Positions 6,770 to 13,445 of a stretch of 14,575 nucleotides of DNA are shown here, in pieces. Position numbers and translations under genes: made by a program. The stretch lies in contig DASPKS010000276.1 of assembly GCA_035628035.1 (NCBI GenBank), forward strand, positions 1-14,575, written 5' to 3'. Numbering within the stretch: position 1 is the stretch's first letter; each line of letters starts with the position of its first letter. The notes under the pieces were generated by a model that was not told where the DNA came from, made no database searches, and worked only from the letters and a program-made list of their open reading frames with translations. This DNA is from DASPKS01 sp035628035 (GTDB taxonomy: Bacteria; Bacteroidota; Rhodothermia; Rhodothermales; Rubricoccaceae).

Positions 6770-8085
6770 TGCGCGCGGCGCCGCGCCGTCTGCCAGGCTC
6801 GCTGGGCCTCCCCGTGGTAGGGGAGAGCCTCGCGTTCGCGCGGAACCCCTTCGCGTTCGTTACCAAGCGCCTCGCTAGGTATGGGCGCGTCTTCAAGACG
6901 AACGTCCTCTTCGCGAAGACCGCCGTCCTCGCCGGGCCGGAGGCGGCCTCCCAGTTCGCGGACCCGGCCCTCGTGGCGCGGGCCGGGGCCATGCCCCCAC
7001 ACGTTTCCGAGCTCTACGCCGGAGAGAGCCTTCCTGCAATGGACGGCGAGCGCCACCGCGCCCGAAAGCAGCTCGTCCTCGCCGCGTTCACGCCCGACGC
7101 GCTGGCCTCGTACCTCCCCGACGTGCAGCGCATCGTGGAGCGTCGGCTCGCGCGCTGGGTGGAGCTAGGAGCGTTCCTCGCGCTCGATGGCCTGGAGGAC
7201 CTCGCCTTCGAACTGATCTGCGCGAACGTGCTGGGCGTCGAGGCCGGCCCAGAGGCGGACGCGCTCGCGGCCGACTACAAGCGCATCGCGCGGGCGTTCA
7301 CGGCCGTCCCCCTCAACTTTCCTGGGACGCGCTTGAGCCGGGCGCTCGCCGCGCGGGACCGCGTCGTGCGCACGCTCGGCGCGCTGGTGGCCGCCCGACG
7401 CGCCGCCCCAGGCGCCGACGGGCTCTCCCGCATCCTCGCCGCCACGGCCGACGACGGTACCCGCATCACCGACGACGAGGCAGTCCGGGAGGTGCACCAC
7501 CTCGTCCTCGCCGGGTACATCATCTACGCCGAGTTTGCCGCAATCCTCGTGGCTCTGGACCGATATCCCGCGATCAAAGAGCAGCTCCGCGCCGAGAGCG
7601 CTGAGGTCGTCGCCGGGCCCCTAACCGCGGGGGCCTTCGCCCGAATGCCGCTCCTCGAGCACTTCGTGATGGAGGTCAAGCGTACTACGCCTATCGTCCC
7701 CGGTATCTTCGCGCGGTCCAAGGCGCCCTTCGCGTGCGAGGGCGCGGTCATCCCGGCGGGCTGGACGCTGCTCTATGCGACCTCCGCCTCGATGCACGAC
7801 CCCGCCCTCTTCGCGAGCCCGGACACGTTCGACCCCAACCGGTTCGCCGAAGGCCGCGCCGAGCATCGGCAGCACCCGTGCGCCTTCGTCCCGCACGGGG
7901 TCGGCCCGCCCACCGGCCACTACTGCGCCGGCGCCGACTACGCCACCCTCCTGATGAACGCCTTCACCGTGCTCGCCGTCCAGGGGTATGATTGGACCCT
8001 CCCCGAGCAGGACCTCGGCTACGACTGGTCGGTGATCCCCCCCGTGTATGCCAGCGGCCTACGGGCCATTCTCGAAGAGAGGTAG
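6769..8085 (+). CDS. Cytochrome P450 with atypical I-helix and heme loop
   Basis: A soluble-looking heme-thiolate protein of 438 aa, without a membrane anchor. The N-terminus (PGSLGLPVVGESLAF, 9-23) resembles CYP120/CYP26-type proteins. The C-helix heme-contact segment GERHRARK is at 93-100, the ExxR motif is EVKR (302-305), and the PERF-like segment is DPNRF (355-359). Two core motifs deviate. The I-helix reads AGYIIY (248-253), where AGx(D/E)T is usual, so both acid and alcohol are lost. The heme loop reads FVPHGVGPPTGHYCAG (373-388), longer than FxxGxRxCxG, with Cys386 as ligand and His at the usual Arg position. The GHxC spacing and tail (PEQDLGYDW, SGLRAIL) recall CYP152 fatty-acid peroxygenases from memory, though their Arg-Pro in the I-helix is absent. 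Start ATG 6769 is coupled to moxR; hprK follows by 3 bases. No ferredoxin or reductase gene is nearby. Substrate unknown. Confidence 0.88.
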   Translation: MRAAPRRLPGSLGLPVVGESLAFARNPFAFVTKRLARYGRVFKTNVLFAKTAVLAGPEAASQFADPALVARAGAMPPHVSELYAGESLPAMDGERHRARKQLVLAAFTPDALASYLPDVQRIVERRLARWVELGAFLALDGLEDLAFELICANVLGVEAGPEADALAADYKRIARAFTAVPLNFPGTRLSRALAARDRVVRTLGALVAARRAAPGADGLSRILAATADDGTRITDDEAVREVHHLVLAGYIIYAEFAAILVALDRYPAIKEQLRAESAEVVAGPLTAGAFARMPLLEHFVMEVKRTTPIVPGIFARSKAPFACEGAVIPAGWTLLYATSASMHDPALFASPDTFDPNRFAEGRAEHRQHPCAFVPHGVGPPTGHYCAGADYATLLMNAFTVLAVQGYDWTLPEQDLGYDWSVIPPVYASGLRAILEER

Positions 8086-8088
8086 GCG

Positions 8089-9105
8089 ATGCGCAAGCCC
8101 GAGCCGTTCAAGAAGGAGTCCATCACGGTGGCCCACATGGCCGAGCAGATGCGCTCGCGCGTGGGGGTCGAACTGGAGGCGGTCAACGAGGCCGACCCGG
8201 AGGCCCGCTACGTCACCGACGTCAACCTCCACCGGCCGGGCGTAGCGCTGGCCGGCTACACCGAGCTCTTCACGCACCACCGCGTGCAGGTCCTCGGCAA
8301 CACCGAGTGCCGGTTCCTGATGCACCTGGGGGAGGCCGAGCGGCAGGCCGCCTTCGAGCGGCTCCTCGACTTCAACCTCCCCTGCATCGTCCTCACCGAC
8401 GGCAACACCCTCCCCGAGCCGCTCCTCATCGCCGCCGAGGCCCACGCCGTCCCGGTCTACCGCACGCCCACCCCGACGGTGGAGTTCATGTACCAGCTGC
8501 GGGACTTCCTCGAGGACCAGTTCGCCCTTCAGGTCACCCTCCACGGCTCGCTCGTGGACGTGTACGGGATCGGGCTCCTCCTCACGGGGCCGAGCGGGAT
8601 CGGGAAGAGCGAGGTGGCGCTCGACCTCGTCGAACGGGGCCACCGCCTCGTCGCCGACGACGTCGTCATCGCCACGAAGAAGGCGGAGGGGATCCTGCTG
8701 GGGGCGGGGACGGACCTCGCCCAGCATTTCATGGAGATCCGCGGGCTGGGCATCCTCGACGTCCGCGCGATGTTCGGCATCCGGGCCATCCGGTTCCAGA
8801 AGCGGATCGAGGTCGTCATCCGGATGCACCACTGGGACCCCAGCGAGGAGTACACCCGCATCGGGATGGTCGACGAGCACGAGGAGATCCTGGAGGTCCC
8901 GCTCCCCACGGTCAAACTCCCCATCATCCCGGGTAAAAACGTGACCGTTATCTGCGAGGTGATCGCGATGAACCACCTCCTCCGGCACTACGGCTACGAC
9001 CCGGCGGAGGTGTTCGCGCGCCGCCTCACGGAGCGTCTCCGGAAGGACGACGACCCCGCCCGTCCCCGCCGGGGGATCGAGTGGTTCGAGCACGATGTGG
9101 AGTAG
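8089..9105 (+). CDS. hprK: HPr kinase/phosphorylase
   Basis: Bifunctional cytoplasmic enzyme that phosphorylates a serine of HPr with ATP or pyrophosphate and removes it again. It links carbon state to regulation. The 338-aa product has the N-terminal HprK domain (about 10-135) and the kinase domain with H152 in LHGSLVDVYG, P-loop GPSGIGKS (167-174), the VADD aspartates (190-191) and the family signature MEIRGLGILDVRAMFG (215-230), followed by the helical C-terminus. Length is slightly above the usual 310-320. The start ATG 8089 lies three bases after the P450 stop; AGAGG in the P450 3' end gives a plausible Shine-Dalgarno. In genomes lacking a sugar PTS the enzyme persists with an NPr/HPr-like target; no HPr gene is in view here. 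It is the last gene of the moxR-P450-hprK unit. Confidence 0.97.
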   Translation: MRKPEPFKKESITVAHMAEQMRSRVGVELEAVNEADPEARYVTDVNLHRPGVALAGYTELFTHHRVQVLGNTECRFLMHLGEAERQAAFERLLDFNLPCIVLTDGNTLPEPLLIAAEAHAVPVYRTPTPTVEFMYQLRDFLEDQFALQVTLHGSLVDVYGIGLLLTGPSGIGKSEVALDLVERGHRLVADDVVIATKKAEGILLGAGTDLAQHFMEIRGLGILDVRAMFGIRAIRFQKRIEVVIRMHHWDPSEEYTRIGMVDEHEEILEVPLPTVKLPIIPGKNVTVICEVIAMNHLLRHYGYDPAEVFARRLTERLRKDDDPARPRRGIEWFEHDVE

Positions 9106-9122
9106 GGGGAGGCCCCGTTTTT
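9105..9122 (+). terminator. Weak terminator at the hprK stop
   Basis: GGGG pairs with CCCC (9113-9116) in a stem of about four pairs that starts at the last base of the stop codon, followed by G and five T (9118-9122). The T run is good but the stem is short, so efficiency is uncertain. Confidence 0.35.
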
Positions 9123-9155
9123 CCGGCCGGCAACGGCGCAGTTTCCGTGGATTTA

Positions 9156-9188
9156 GCCCCTGCGCCCGCCGAATAGGCGGCGCGGGGC
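9156..9188. other. GC-rich hairpin between hprK and the M23 promoter
   Basis: GCCCC-T-GCGC-CC-GCC pairs with GGC-G-GCGC-G-GGGC around the loop GAATA, with small bulges. No T run follows on either strand. It could stabilise the 3' end of the hprK transcript or insulate it from the promoter 30 bases further on. Confidence 0.4.
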
Positions 9189-9219
9189 AAGGTGGGGTCG
9201 CCCGGCTTCGGCCGTAACG

Positions 9220-9248
9220 TTGACACCCTGGGGGGTGGGGCCTATCTT
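9220..9248 (+). promoter_or_regulatory. Near-consensus promoter TTGACA-N17-TATCTT
   Basis: TTGACA (9220-9225) and TATCTT (9243-9248) are separated by exactly 17 bases. It is the best sigma-70-type promoter in the window. The downstream TTGG also gives partial agreement with the Bacteroidota -7 element. Transcription should start near 9255. The first protein start downstream (9554) is about 300 bases away, so it drives either a long leader or a separate RNA. Confidence 0.6.
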
Positions 9249-9254
9249 GGGGCG

Positions 9255-9553
9255 CCCGGTGGAAGCGCTCCCACCACCTTTCGGCTCCGCGGGGGAACAG
9301 CGCGAGCTTCGAAAGGGCGCAGGTGGCTTCGCGGCGCAGTCTTTGCCGCGCAGGTGGGCGACGGGGGGAGCCGGTCCCCGGGCATCGGTGCCGATCACCC
9401 ACGGCGCCGGCCGACGGGATCCTGCTCTTCGCGGAGAGCGCGGCTCCGGCGTGTCCGTTCGCGGCTTCACCACCGCCTCGGATCCGTCTTGGCGCGCCCT
9501 CCCCGGGAAGGAGCGAACCCGACCGCCGTCCCCCGCCAACCGTTCGCTACCTG
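9255..9553 (+). ncRNA. Candidate structured leader or small RNA before M23 gene
   Basis: About 300 bases lie between the predicted transcription start and the ATG of the M23 gene, with no convincing coding frame. Several stems are visible. CGCGGC/GCCGCG forms one at 9330-9350. A possible three-way junction is closed by GTGGG (9354-9358) and CCCAC (9398-9402), enclosing CGGGG/CCCCG (9362-9380) and GGCA/TGCC (9381-9392). GCTCT/AGAGC forms another at 9424-9439. A competing fold pairs CGGCTCC (9282-9288) with GGAGCCG (9367-9373). I do not recognise a named class: the hallmarks of tmRNA, RNase P RNA and SRP RNA are absent, and 6S RNA is neither shown nor excluded. High GC makes stems easy to find by eye, so confidence is modest. 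Confidence 0.3.
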
Positions 9554-10543
9554 ATGCCCAGGAACCGCTTCTACTACTACGACCACGAAGCCTGCACCTT
9601 CGTGGAGGTCCAGCCCGACCGCACGCGCCTGCTCAAGCAGGGCGGCGCCGTCGCGGCCATCGCCTTCGCCTTCGTCGCCGTCGGGATCTGGTTCGGCGCG
9701 CGCAACGTGACGACGCCGACCGAGCTCGCCCAGCGCGACGAGATCGAGGCCCTCCGCGACCAGCTGATGGCGGCCAACGAGCGCCTCTCGACGTACTCCG
9801 AGGACCTCGAGGCGCTCGCCGCCACCGACCGCGAGATCTACCGGACCGTCCTCAACGCCGAGCCCATCAGCGAGGACGAGTTCCGCGCCGGCGTCGGCGG
9901 CGCGCGCACGACCGAGGCCTTCGACCGGTTCAGCGTGCCGACGGCCCGGCTCCTCCGGCAGACGAGCGAGACGCTGGAGCGGCTCGACCGCCAGTTCACC
10001 CTCCAGAGCCGCTCCTTCGACGACCTCCGCGAGATCGCCCGCGCGCGCCAGGAGGAGCTCCGCGAGCAGCCCGCCATCCTCCCCATCCGCAACGCCCGCC
10101 TCACCTCCGGCTTCGGGATGCGGTACCACCCCATCCTCCACGTCACCCGCATGCACGCGGGGGTGGACTTCCCCGCCCCCATCGGGACGCCGGTCTACGC
10201 CACCGGCGACGGCGTGGTCGCCTTCGCGGGGACGATGAGCGGGTACGGGAACGTGCTCGAGATCAGCCACCCGCTCGTGTCGCGCCGCACGCGCTACGCC
10301 CACCTCTCGCGCGTGGCCGAGGGGGTCCGCCCCGGCGCGCCCGTTCGGCGCGGCCAGGTCGTCGCCTACACCGGCAACACCGGGCTCTCGACGGCGCCGC
10401 ACCTCCACTACGAGGTCCGACAGGTGCGCGGGAACGAGGCCGTCCCGATCAACCCCATCTCGACGTTCGTCCCCGGCGTGACGAACCGGGAATATCAGGA
10501 GCTCGTCCAGCACGCCCGCCGGGAGACGGTCTCCTTCGACTAA
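9554..10543 (+). CDS. Membrane-anchored M23 family metallopeptidase
   Basis: A probable peptidoglycan endopeptidase of the LytM/lysostaphin type acting in the periplasm. The 329-aa product starts with a short tyrosine-rich cytoplasmic tail (RNRFYYYDHEACTFVEV) typical of Bacteroidota M23 proteins. A single transmembrane helix follows (about 31-48), then a coiled-coil-like stretch (about 57-170, with LRDQLMAANERL), then the M23 domain (about 175-305). Zinc ligands and catalytic residues are present: H201 and D205 in HAGVDF, H250 in YAHL, H283 and H285 in HLHYEV. The enzyme should therefore be active, unlike degenerate LytM activators. ATG 9554 is chosen because the longer frame upstream is compositionally non-protein. 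The gene has a far-upstream promoter and a strong terminator, so it is probably monocistronic. Its specific partner or cleavage target is not evident. Confidence 0.93.
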   Translation: MPRNRFYYYDHEACTFVEVQPDRTRLLKQGGAVAAIAFAFVAVGIWFGARNVTTPTELAQRDEIEALRDQLMAANERLSTYSEDLEALAATDREIYRTVLNAEPISEDEFRAGVGGARTTEAFDRFSVPTARLLRQTSETLERLDRQFTLQSRSFDDLREIARARQEELREQPAILPIRNARLTSGFGMRYHPILHVTRMHAGVDFPAPIGTPVYATGDGVVAFAGTMSGYGNVLEISHPLVSRRTRYAHLSRVAEGVRPGAPVRRGQVVAYTGNTGLSTAPHLHYEVRQVRGNEAVPINPISTFVPGVTNREYQELVQHARRETVSFD

Positions 10544-10563
10544 CCGGCACCCCTCGCTGCAAG

Positions 10564-10604
10564 GAAGCCGACCTGCGCGCTCCGCCGGGTCGGCTTCTCT
10601 TTTC
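10564..10604 (+). terminator. Strong terminator after the M23 peptidase
   Basis: GAAGCCGACC (10564-10573) and GGTCGGCTTC (10588-10597) form a perfect 10-bp stem with a 14-base loop, followed by TCTTTTC. It begins 20 bases after the stop codon. Confidence 0.8.
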
Positions 10605-10664
10605 AGGCCACGGCCGGTCGACCTGGAATCTTTCATATTCGCCAGGCCTACACGCGGCGGCGGG

Positions 10665-10693
10665 TTGCTTTTGAGCGCGGCACGCGCTAAAGT
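10665..10693 (+). promoter_or_regulatory. Promoter TTGCTT-N17-TAAAGT before the DUF2795 gene
   Basis: TTGCTT (10665-10670) and TAAAGT (10688-10693) are separated by 17 bases, downstream of the M23 terminator. Transcription should start near 10700, about 65 bases before the ATG at 10766. It would serve the small acidic gene and probably the outer-membrane protein gene behind it. Confidence 0.5.
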
Positions 10694-10700
10694 CCGCTCC

Positions 10701-10715
10701 GCCCCTCGGAGGGGC
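10701..10715. repeat. Perfect 15-base palindrome at the predicted transcript start
   Basis: GCCCCTC-G-GAGGGGC is a perfect inverted repeat centred on one base, at about +1 to +15 of the predicted transcript. Part of it (GCCCCTCG) recurs at 10718-10725. It could be an operator or a 5' hairpin; the GC-rich setting leaves chance possible. Confidence 0.35.
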
Positions 10716-10765
10716 TCGCCCCTCGACTTCTCCGTGGGCCGCTCGCCCTGCCCCCGACGACCGCC

Positions 10766-10987
10766 ATGTACTGGACGCTGGAGCTTGCCTCGTACCTCGA
10801 AGACGCGCCATGGCCGGCGACGAAGGACGAGCTGATCGACTACGCTGACCGCACCGGCGCCCCGCCCGAGGTGATCCAGAACCTCCGCGAGATGGAGGAC
10901 GACGGCGAGCCGTACGAGAACATCGAGGAGGTGTGGCCGGACTTCCCGACGGCCAACGAGGACTTCAACTACTACGAGGACGAGTGA
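10766..10987 (+). CDS. Small acidic DUF2795-type protein
   Basis: A 73-aa cytoplasmic protein with no signal peptide or membrane segment. Its core, LASYLEDAPWPATKDELIDYADRTGAPPEVI (about 7-37), has the arrangement expected of DUF2795 proteins: a short helix, the P-A-T-K-x-E-L turn, then a helix ending in an A/G-rich turn before a Val-Ile and Leu segment (VIQNLREMEDD). The C-terminal 25 residues are strongly acidic (EDFNYYEDE). The biochemical function of this family is unknown; it is small, helical and often found as a stand-alone gene. A good promoter lies upstream, and the next gene begins 22 bases after the stop, so it heads a two-gene unit with the outer-membrane protein gene. No Shine-Dalgarno sequence precedes its ATG. 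Confidence 0.8.
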   Translation: MYWTLELASYLEDAPWPATKDELIDYADRTGAPPEVIQNLREMEDDGEPYENIEEVWPDFPTANEDFNYYEDE

Positions 10988-11009
10988 GCCGGCGCGGAGG
11001 GGCGTGCCG

Positions 11010-13388
11010 GTGAGCGTGCTGCCACGGGCCACCCGCGTTGCCGCCGGATGGCTCGTCGCGTTGGCGGCGGCGCCTCTCGGGTCCGCGCAGCCCCGTTCTC
11101 TCCCCGATAGCACGGCCCTCCGCCTCGTGGAGGTCCGGTTCTCGGGGGAGCGGCCGCTCCTGAGCGATGAGGCGCTCCGGCTCCAGCTTCGGAGCGTACC
11201 GAACCGGCGGTTCTTCGGGGTCCCCGGCCTGACGCCGGGGCTGTGGGTGTACCGCCTTGGGGCGGCGGGCCTCCCCGCGCCGATCACCCGGGCGCTCCGC
11301 CGTACCGGCGAGGCGCCGGCGTTCCTCGATACCGCGCTCGTCCGCGCCGACGCCGACCGGCTGGCGGTGCTCTACCGGCAGGAGGGCTACCTCGCTGCCC
11401 GTGTGGCGCCGCATGTCGACACCCTCGCGGGGGGCCGCGCGCGCATCACGTTCGCCTTCGATGTGGGGGCACCCACGTGGCTGCGGCGCCTCCGCTTCGA
11501 CGGCCTCAGTGCGCTCACGGCCGCCGAGGCCGACGAGCTCGTCCGCACGTCGACGCTGCGACTCCGGCCGGACGGGATCCCGCTCGAAGCGGGGGGAGAG
11601 GGCCAGCGGTTTTCCGAACGCGAGCTGCTCGCCGAGCGGCGCCGCCTCCTCGACTTCCTCCGCGCGCGTGGCTTCGCCGGCGTGGACCGCGACTCCATCC
11701 GCGCTGTCATCTTCAACCGGCCTGATCCATTCGGACCCCCGCCGGACTCCGTCGATGTTGCCTTGGTGGTGCGACCTGGCCCGCGGTATCGGTTCGGCGA
11801 CGTGAGGTTCGTCGTAGCAGGGCCGGAGACAGCGGCGGCGCGGCGCGACACCGCCGCGCGCGGCGACGGCCGGGTCTTCTCCGAGATGGTGGGCGAGACC
11901 CGGCTCTCGCCGGGCCTGCTCCGCCGCGCGCTGCGGCTCACGCCCGGCGAGGTCTACGACCACCGCGCGCTCCTCGCCACGAAGCGCCGGCTCGACCGCA
12001 CGGGCGTCTTCGCGTTCTCCGAGATCGTCGCGCTGCCCCCCGATAGCAGCGGTGGGGCGCGGCGTCTGCCGCACCGCATCGGGCTGCGGACGCGGCCCCG
12101 CCACGCCGTCCGCATCGAAGGGTTCGTGCTGCAGCGGACCGGCCTGCTCGGCGTCGCCGCCGAGGAGATCGGGCTCGGCGCGGGGGCGACGTACCGGAAC
12201 GCCAACCTCTTCGGTGCGGGCGAGGCGCTGGCCGTCCGCGGGGCGGGCTCCGTCGCGGGCGGCTTCGAGGGGGGCTTCCCCGACACGCAGTTCGAGGGGA
12301 CCGTGGCGCTCACGGTGCCGTACCTCGTCCCGCCCTTCGGGGGGGTTGAACAGCGCCTCCAGCCCTTCGACGCGCGCTCGCGGTTCTCGCTGGGGTTTCT
12401 CAACGCCCGCCGCGAGGCGCTCGGCGTGCTCATCCGGGCCCGCGCCTCGGTCGGCGCCCGCTTCGAGGTCCAGCACGCGCCACCGCTCACCTCTGCCGTC
12501 GACCTCGTGGACTTCTATCTCAGCGACCCCGACACGCTGGCGGGGTTCTCCGAGCGGTTCCTCCAGTTCGTCGAGGACCCTGTGGCGCGGCAGTTCCTCC
12601 TGGAGGACTACACGCGCCCGCAGGTGAACAACGCGCTCCGCTATACCCTCCGCGCGCTCACGGCCGATCCGTTCCGGCGCGACCGAGGCTATGCCGTCGA
12701 GGTATCAGTGGAGGCGGGCGGCCACCTGCCGGCGCTCCTCGACCGCTTCGTGTTCACGCCCGGCGCCGTCGAGGGCTCGCTGCCGGGGCTGGCGTTCCTC
12801 GGCGGCGCCGTGAGCCGGCTGGAGTACCGCCCGTACGTGCGCGTGCTGGCCGACGCGCGGCGGTACCTCCCTGCAGGTACACGCGGGCTGTTCGCCTTCA
12901 AGGCCCTCGTCGGTGCGGCGCTGCCGACGGGGCAGGCGCCCGTCGTCCCCTTCGACCGGCGTTTCTACGTAGGGGGCGCCTCCAGCGTGCGCGGGTGGCG
13001 CCTCCGCACGCTCGGCCCCGGGGCTGTCGACGACGCCGGCGGGTTCGTGCAGGGCGGCGACCTCAAAGTGGAGCTGAGCGCCGAGACGCGGCGCGTCGTG
13101 ATCCGCCGGTTCCTCGGGGCCGACTGGGCCGGCACCGCGTTCGTGGATGCGGGGAACGTGTGGTTCGGCCCGCGCAACCCCGGCGACCCGGCCGGGCGGT
13201 TCCGGGTACCCGACTTCGTGACCGAGCTGGGCGTCGGCGCCGGGCTCGGCGTGCGCGTGGCGTGGGACTACCTCATCCTCCGGTTCGACCTCGCGTGGAA
13301 GGTGCACTCGCCCGTGACGGGCTCGGATCTCTTCCCCGAAGGACTCTACACGCCGCTGTTCCACTTCGGCATCGGGCAGGCGTTCTGA
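11010..13388 (+). CDS. BamA/TamA-family outer-membrane protein
   Basis: A large outer-membrane barrel protein of the Omp85 superfamily, expected to help insert or export other proteins. The 792-aa product has a signal peptide (cleavage after GSA, about residue 26, no lipobox). POTRA-type repeats follow over about 35-350, with phrases such as YRQEGYLAARV, FDVGAPTWLRRLRFDGL and LTPGEVYDHRALLATKRRLDRTGVF. The C-terminal bacterial surface antigen barrel (about 360-792) contains FYVGGASSVRGW with the L6 VRGW motif at 660-663, FVDAGNVWFG, and a terminal phenylalanine (GQAF), the usual barrel end signal. I prefer GTG 11010 because GGAGG (10996-11000) lies nine bases before it; GTG 11004 in the same frame is the alternative. 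Bacteroidota often carry such a protein as TamL next to tamB; no tamB is visible here. BamA proper is less likely given the two or three POTRA-like units. Confidence 0.88.
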   Translation: MSVLPRATRVAAGWLVALAAAPLGSAQPRSLPDSTALRLVEVRFSGERPLLSDEALRLQLRSVPNRRFFGVPGLTPGLWVYRLGAAGLPAPITRALRRTGEAPAFLDTALVRADADRLAVLYRQEGYLAARVAPHVDTLAGGRARITFAFDVGAPTWLRRLRFDGLSALTAAEADELVRTSTLRLRPDGIPLEAGGEGQRFSERELLAERRRLLDFLRARGFAGVDRDSIRAVIFNRPDPFGPPPDSVDVALVVRPGPRYRFGDVRFVVAGPETAAARRDTAARGDGRVFSEMVGETRLSPGLLRRALRLTPGEVYDHRALLATKRRLDRTGVFAFSEIVALPPDSSGGARRLPHRIGLRTRPRHAVRIEGFVLQRTGLLGVAAEEIGLGAGATYRNANLFGAGEALAVRGAGSVAGGFEGGFPDTQFEGTVALTVPYLVPPFGGVEQRLQPFDARSRFSLGFLNARREALGVLIRARASVGARFEVQHAPPLTSAVDLVDFYLSDPDTLAGFSERFLQFVEDPVARQFLLEDYTRPQVNNALRYTLRALTADPFRRDRGYAVEVSVEAGGHLPALLDRFVFTPGAVEGSLPGLAFLGGAVSRLEYRPYVRVLADARRYLPAGTRGLFAFKALVGAALPTGQAPVVPFDRRFYVGGASSVRGWRLRTLGPGAVDDAGGFVQGGDLKVELSAETRRVVIRRFLGADWAGTAFVDAGNVWFGPRNPGDPAGRFRVPDFVTELGVGAGLGVRVAWDYLILRFDLAWKVHSPVTGSDLFPEGLYTPLFHFGIGQAF

Positions 13389-13433
13389 GGAAGACATCGG
13401 GGCGCGGCGCACGGAGCGAAGCGACCTGCGCCC

Positions 13434-13439
13434 TACCTT
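13434..13439 (+). promoter_or_regulatory. Possible -10 element, near-leaderless start
   Basis: TACCTT lies six bases before the ATG of the propeller sensor gene. If it is a -10, transcription would start at or next to the ATG, giving a leaderless message. No -35 is visible 17 bases upstream, so this is a weak call. Confidence 0.2.
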
Positions 13440-13445
13440 CACGGC

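Noticed and set aside
6769..8085. Foreign origin of the P450 gene judged by base composition
   Set aside because: Hand counts of six 60-base lines gave about 68% GC, much like hprK (about 69% over two lines) and only a little below moxR. Composition does not support recent transfer.
9255..9553. Assignment of the leader as tmRNA, RNase P RNA or SRP RNA
   Set aside because: No tRNA-like ends or T-loop, no RNase P core such as GGAAAGTCCGGGC, and no SRP loop such as GGAAGG with AGCAG were found. A 6S-like fold can be drawn but competes with other folds.
9467..11287. A 606-codon open frame on the minus strand across the M23 and DUF2795 genes
   Set aside because: It is antisense to genes with full catalytic motifs, has a Arg/Gly/Ala-rich low-information translation and no recognisable domain. 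At this GC content, stop codons are rare in shadow frames.
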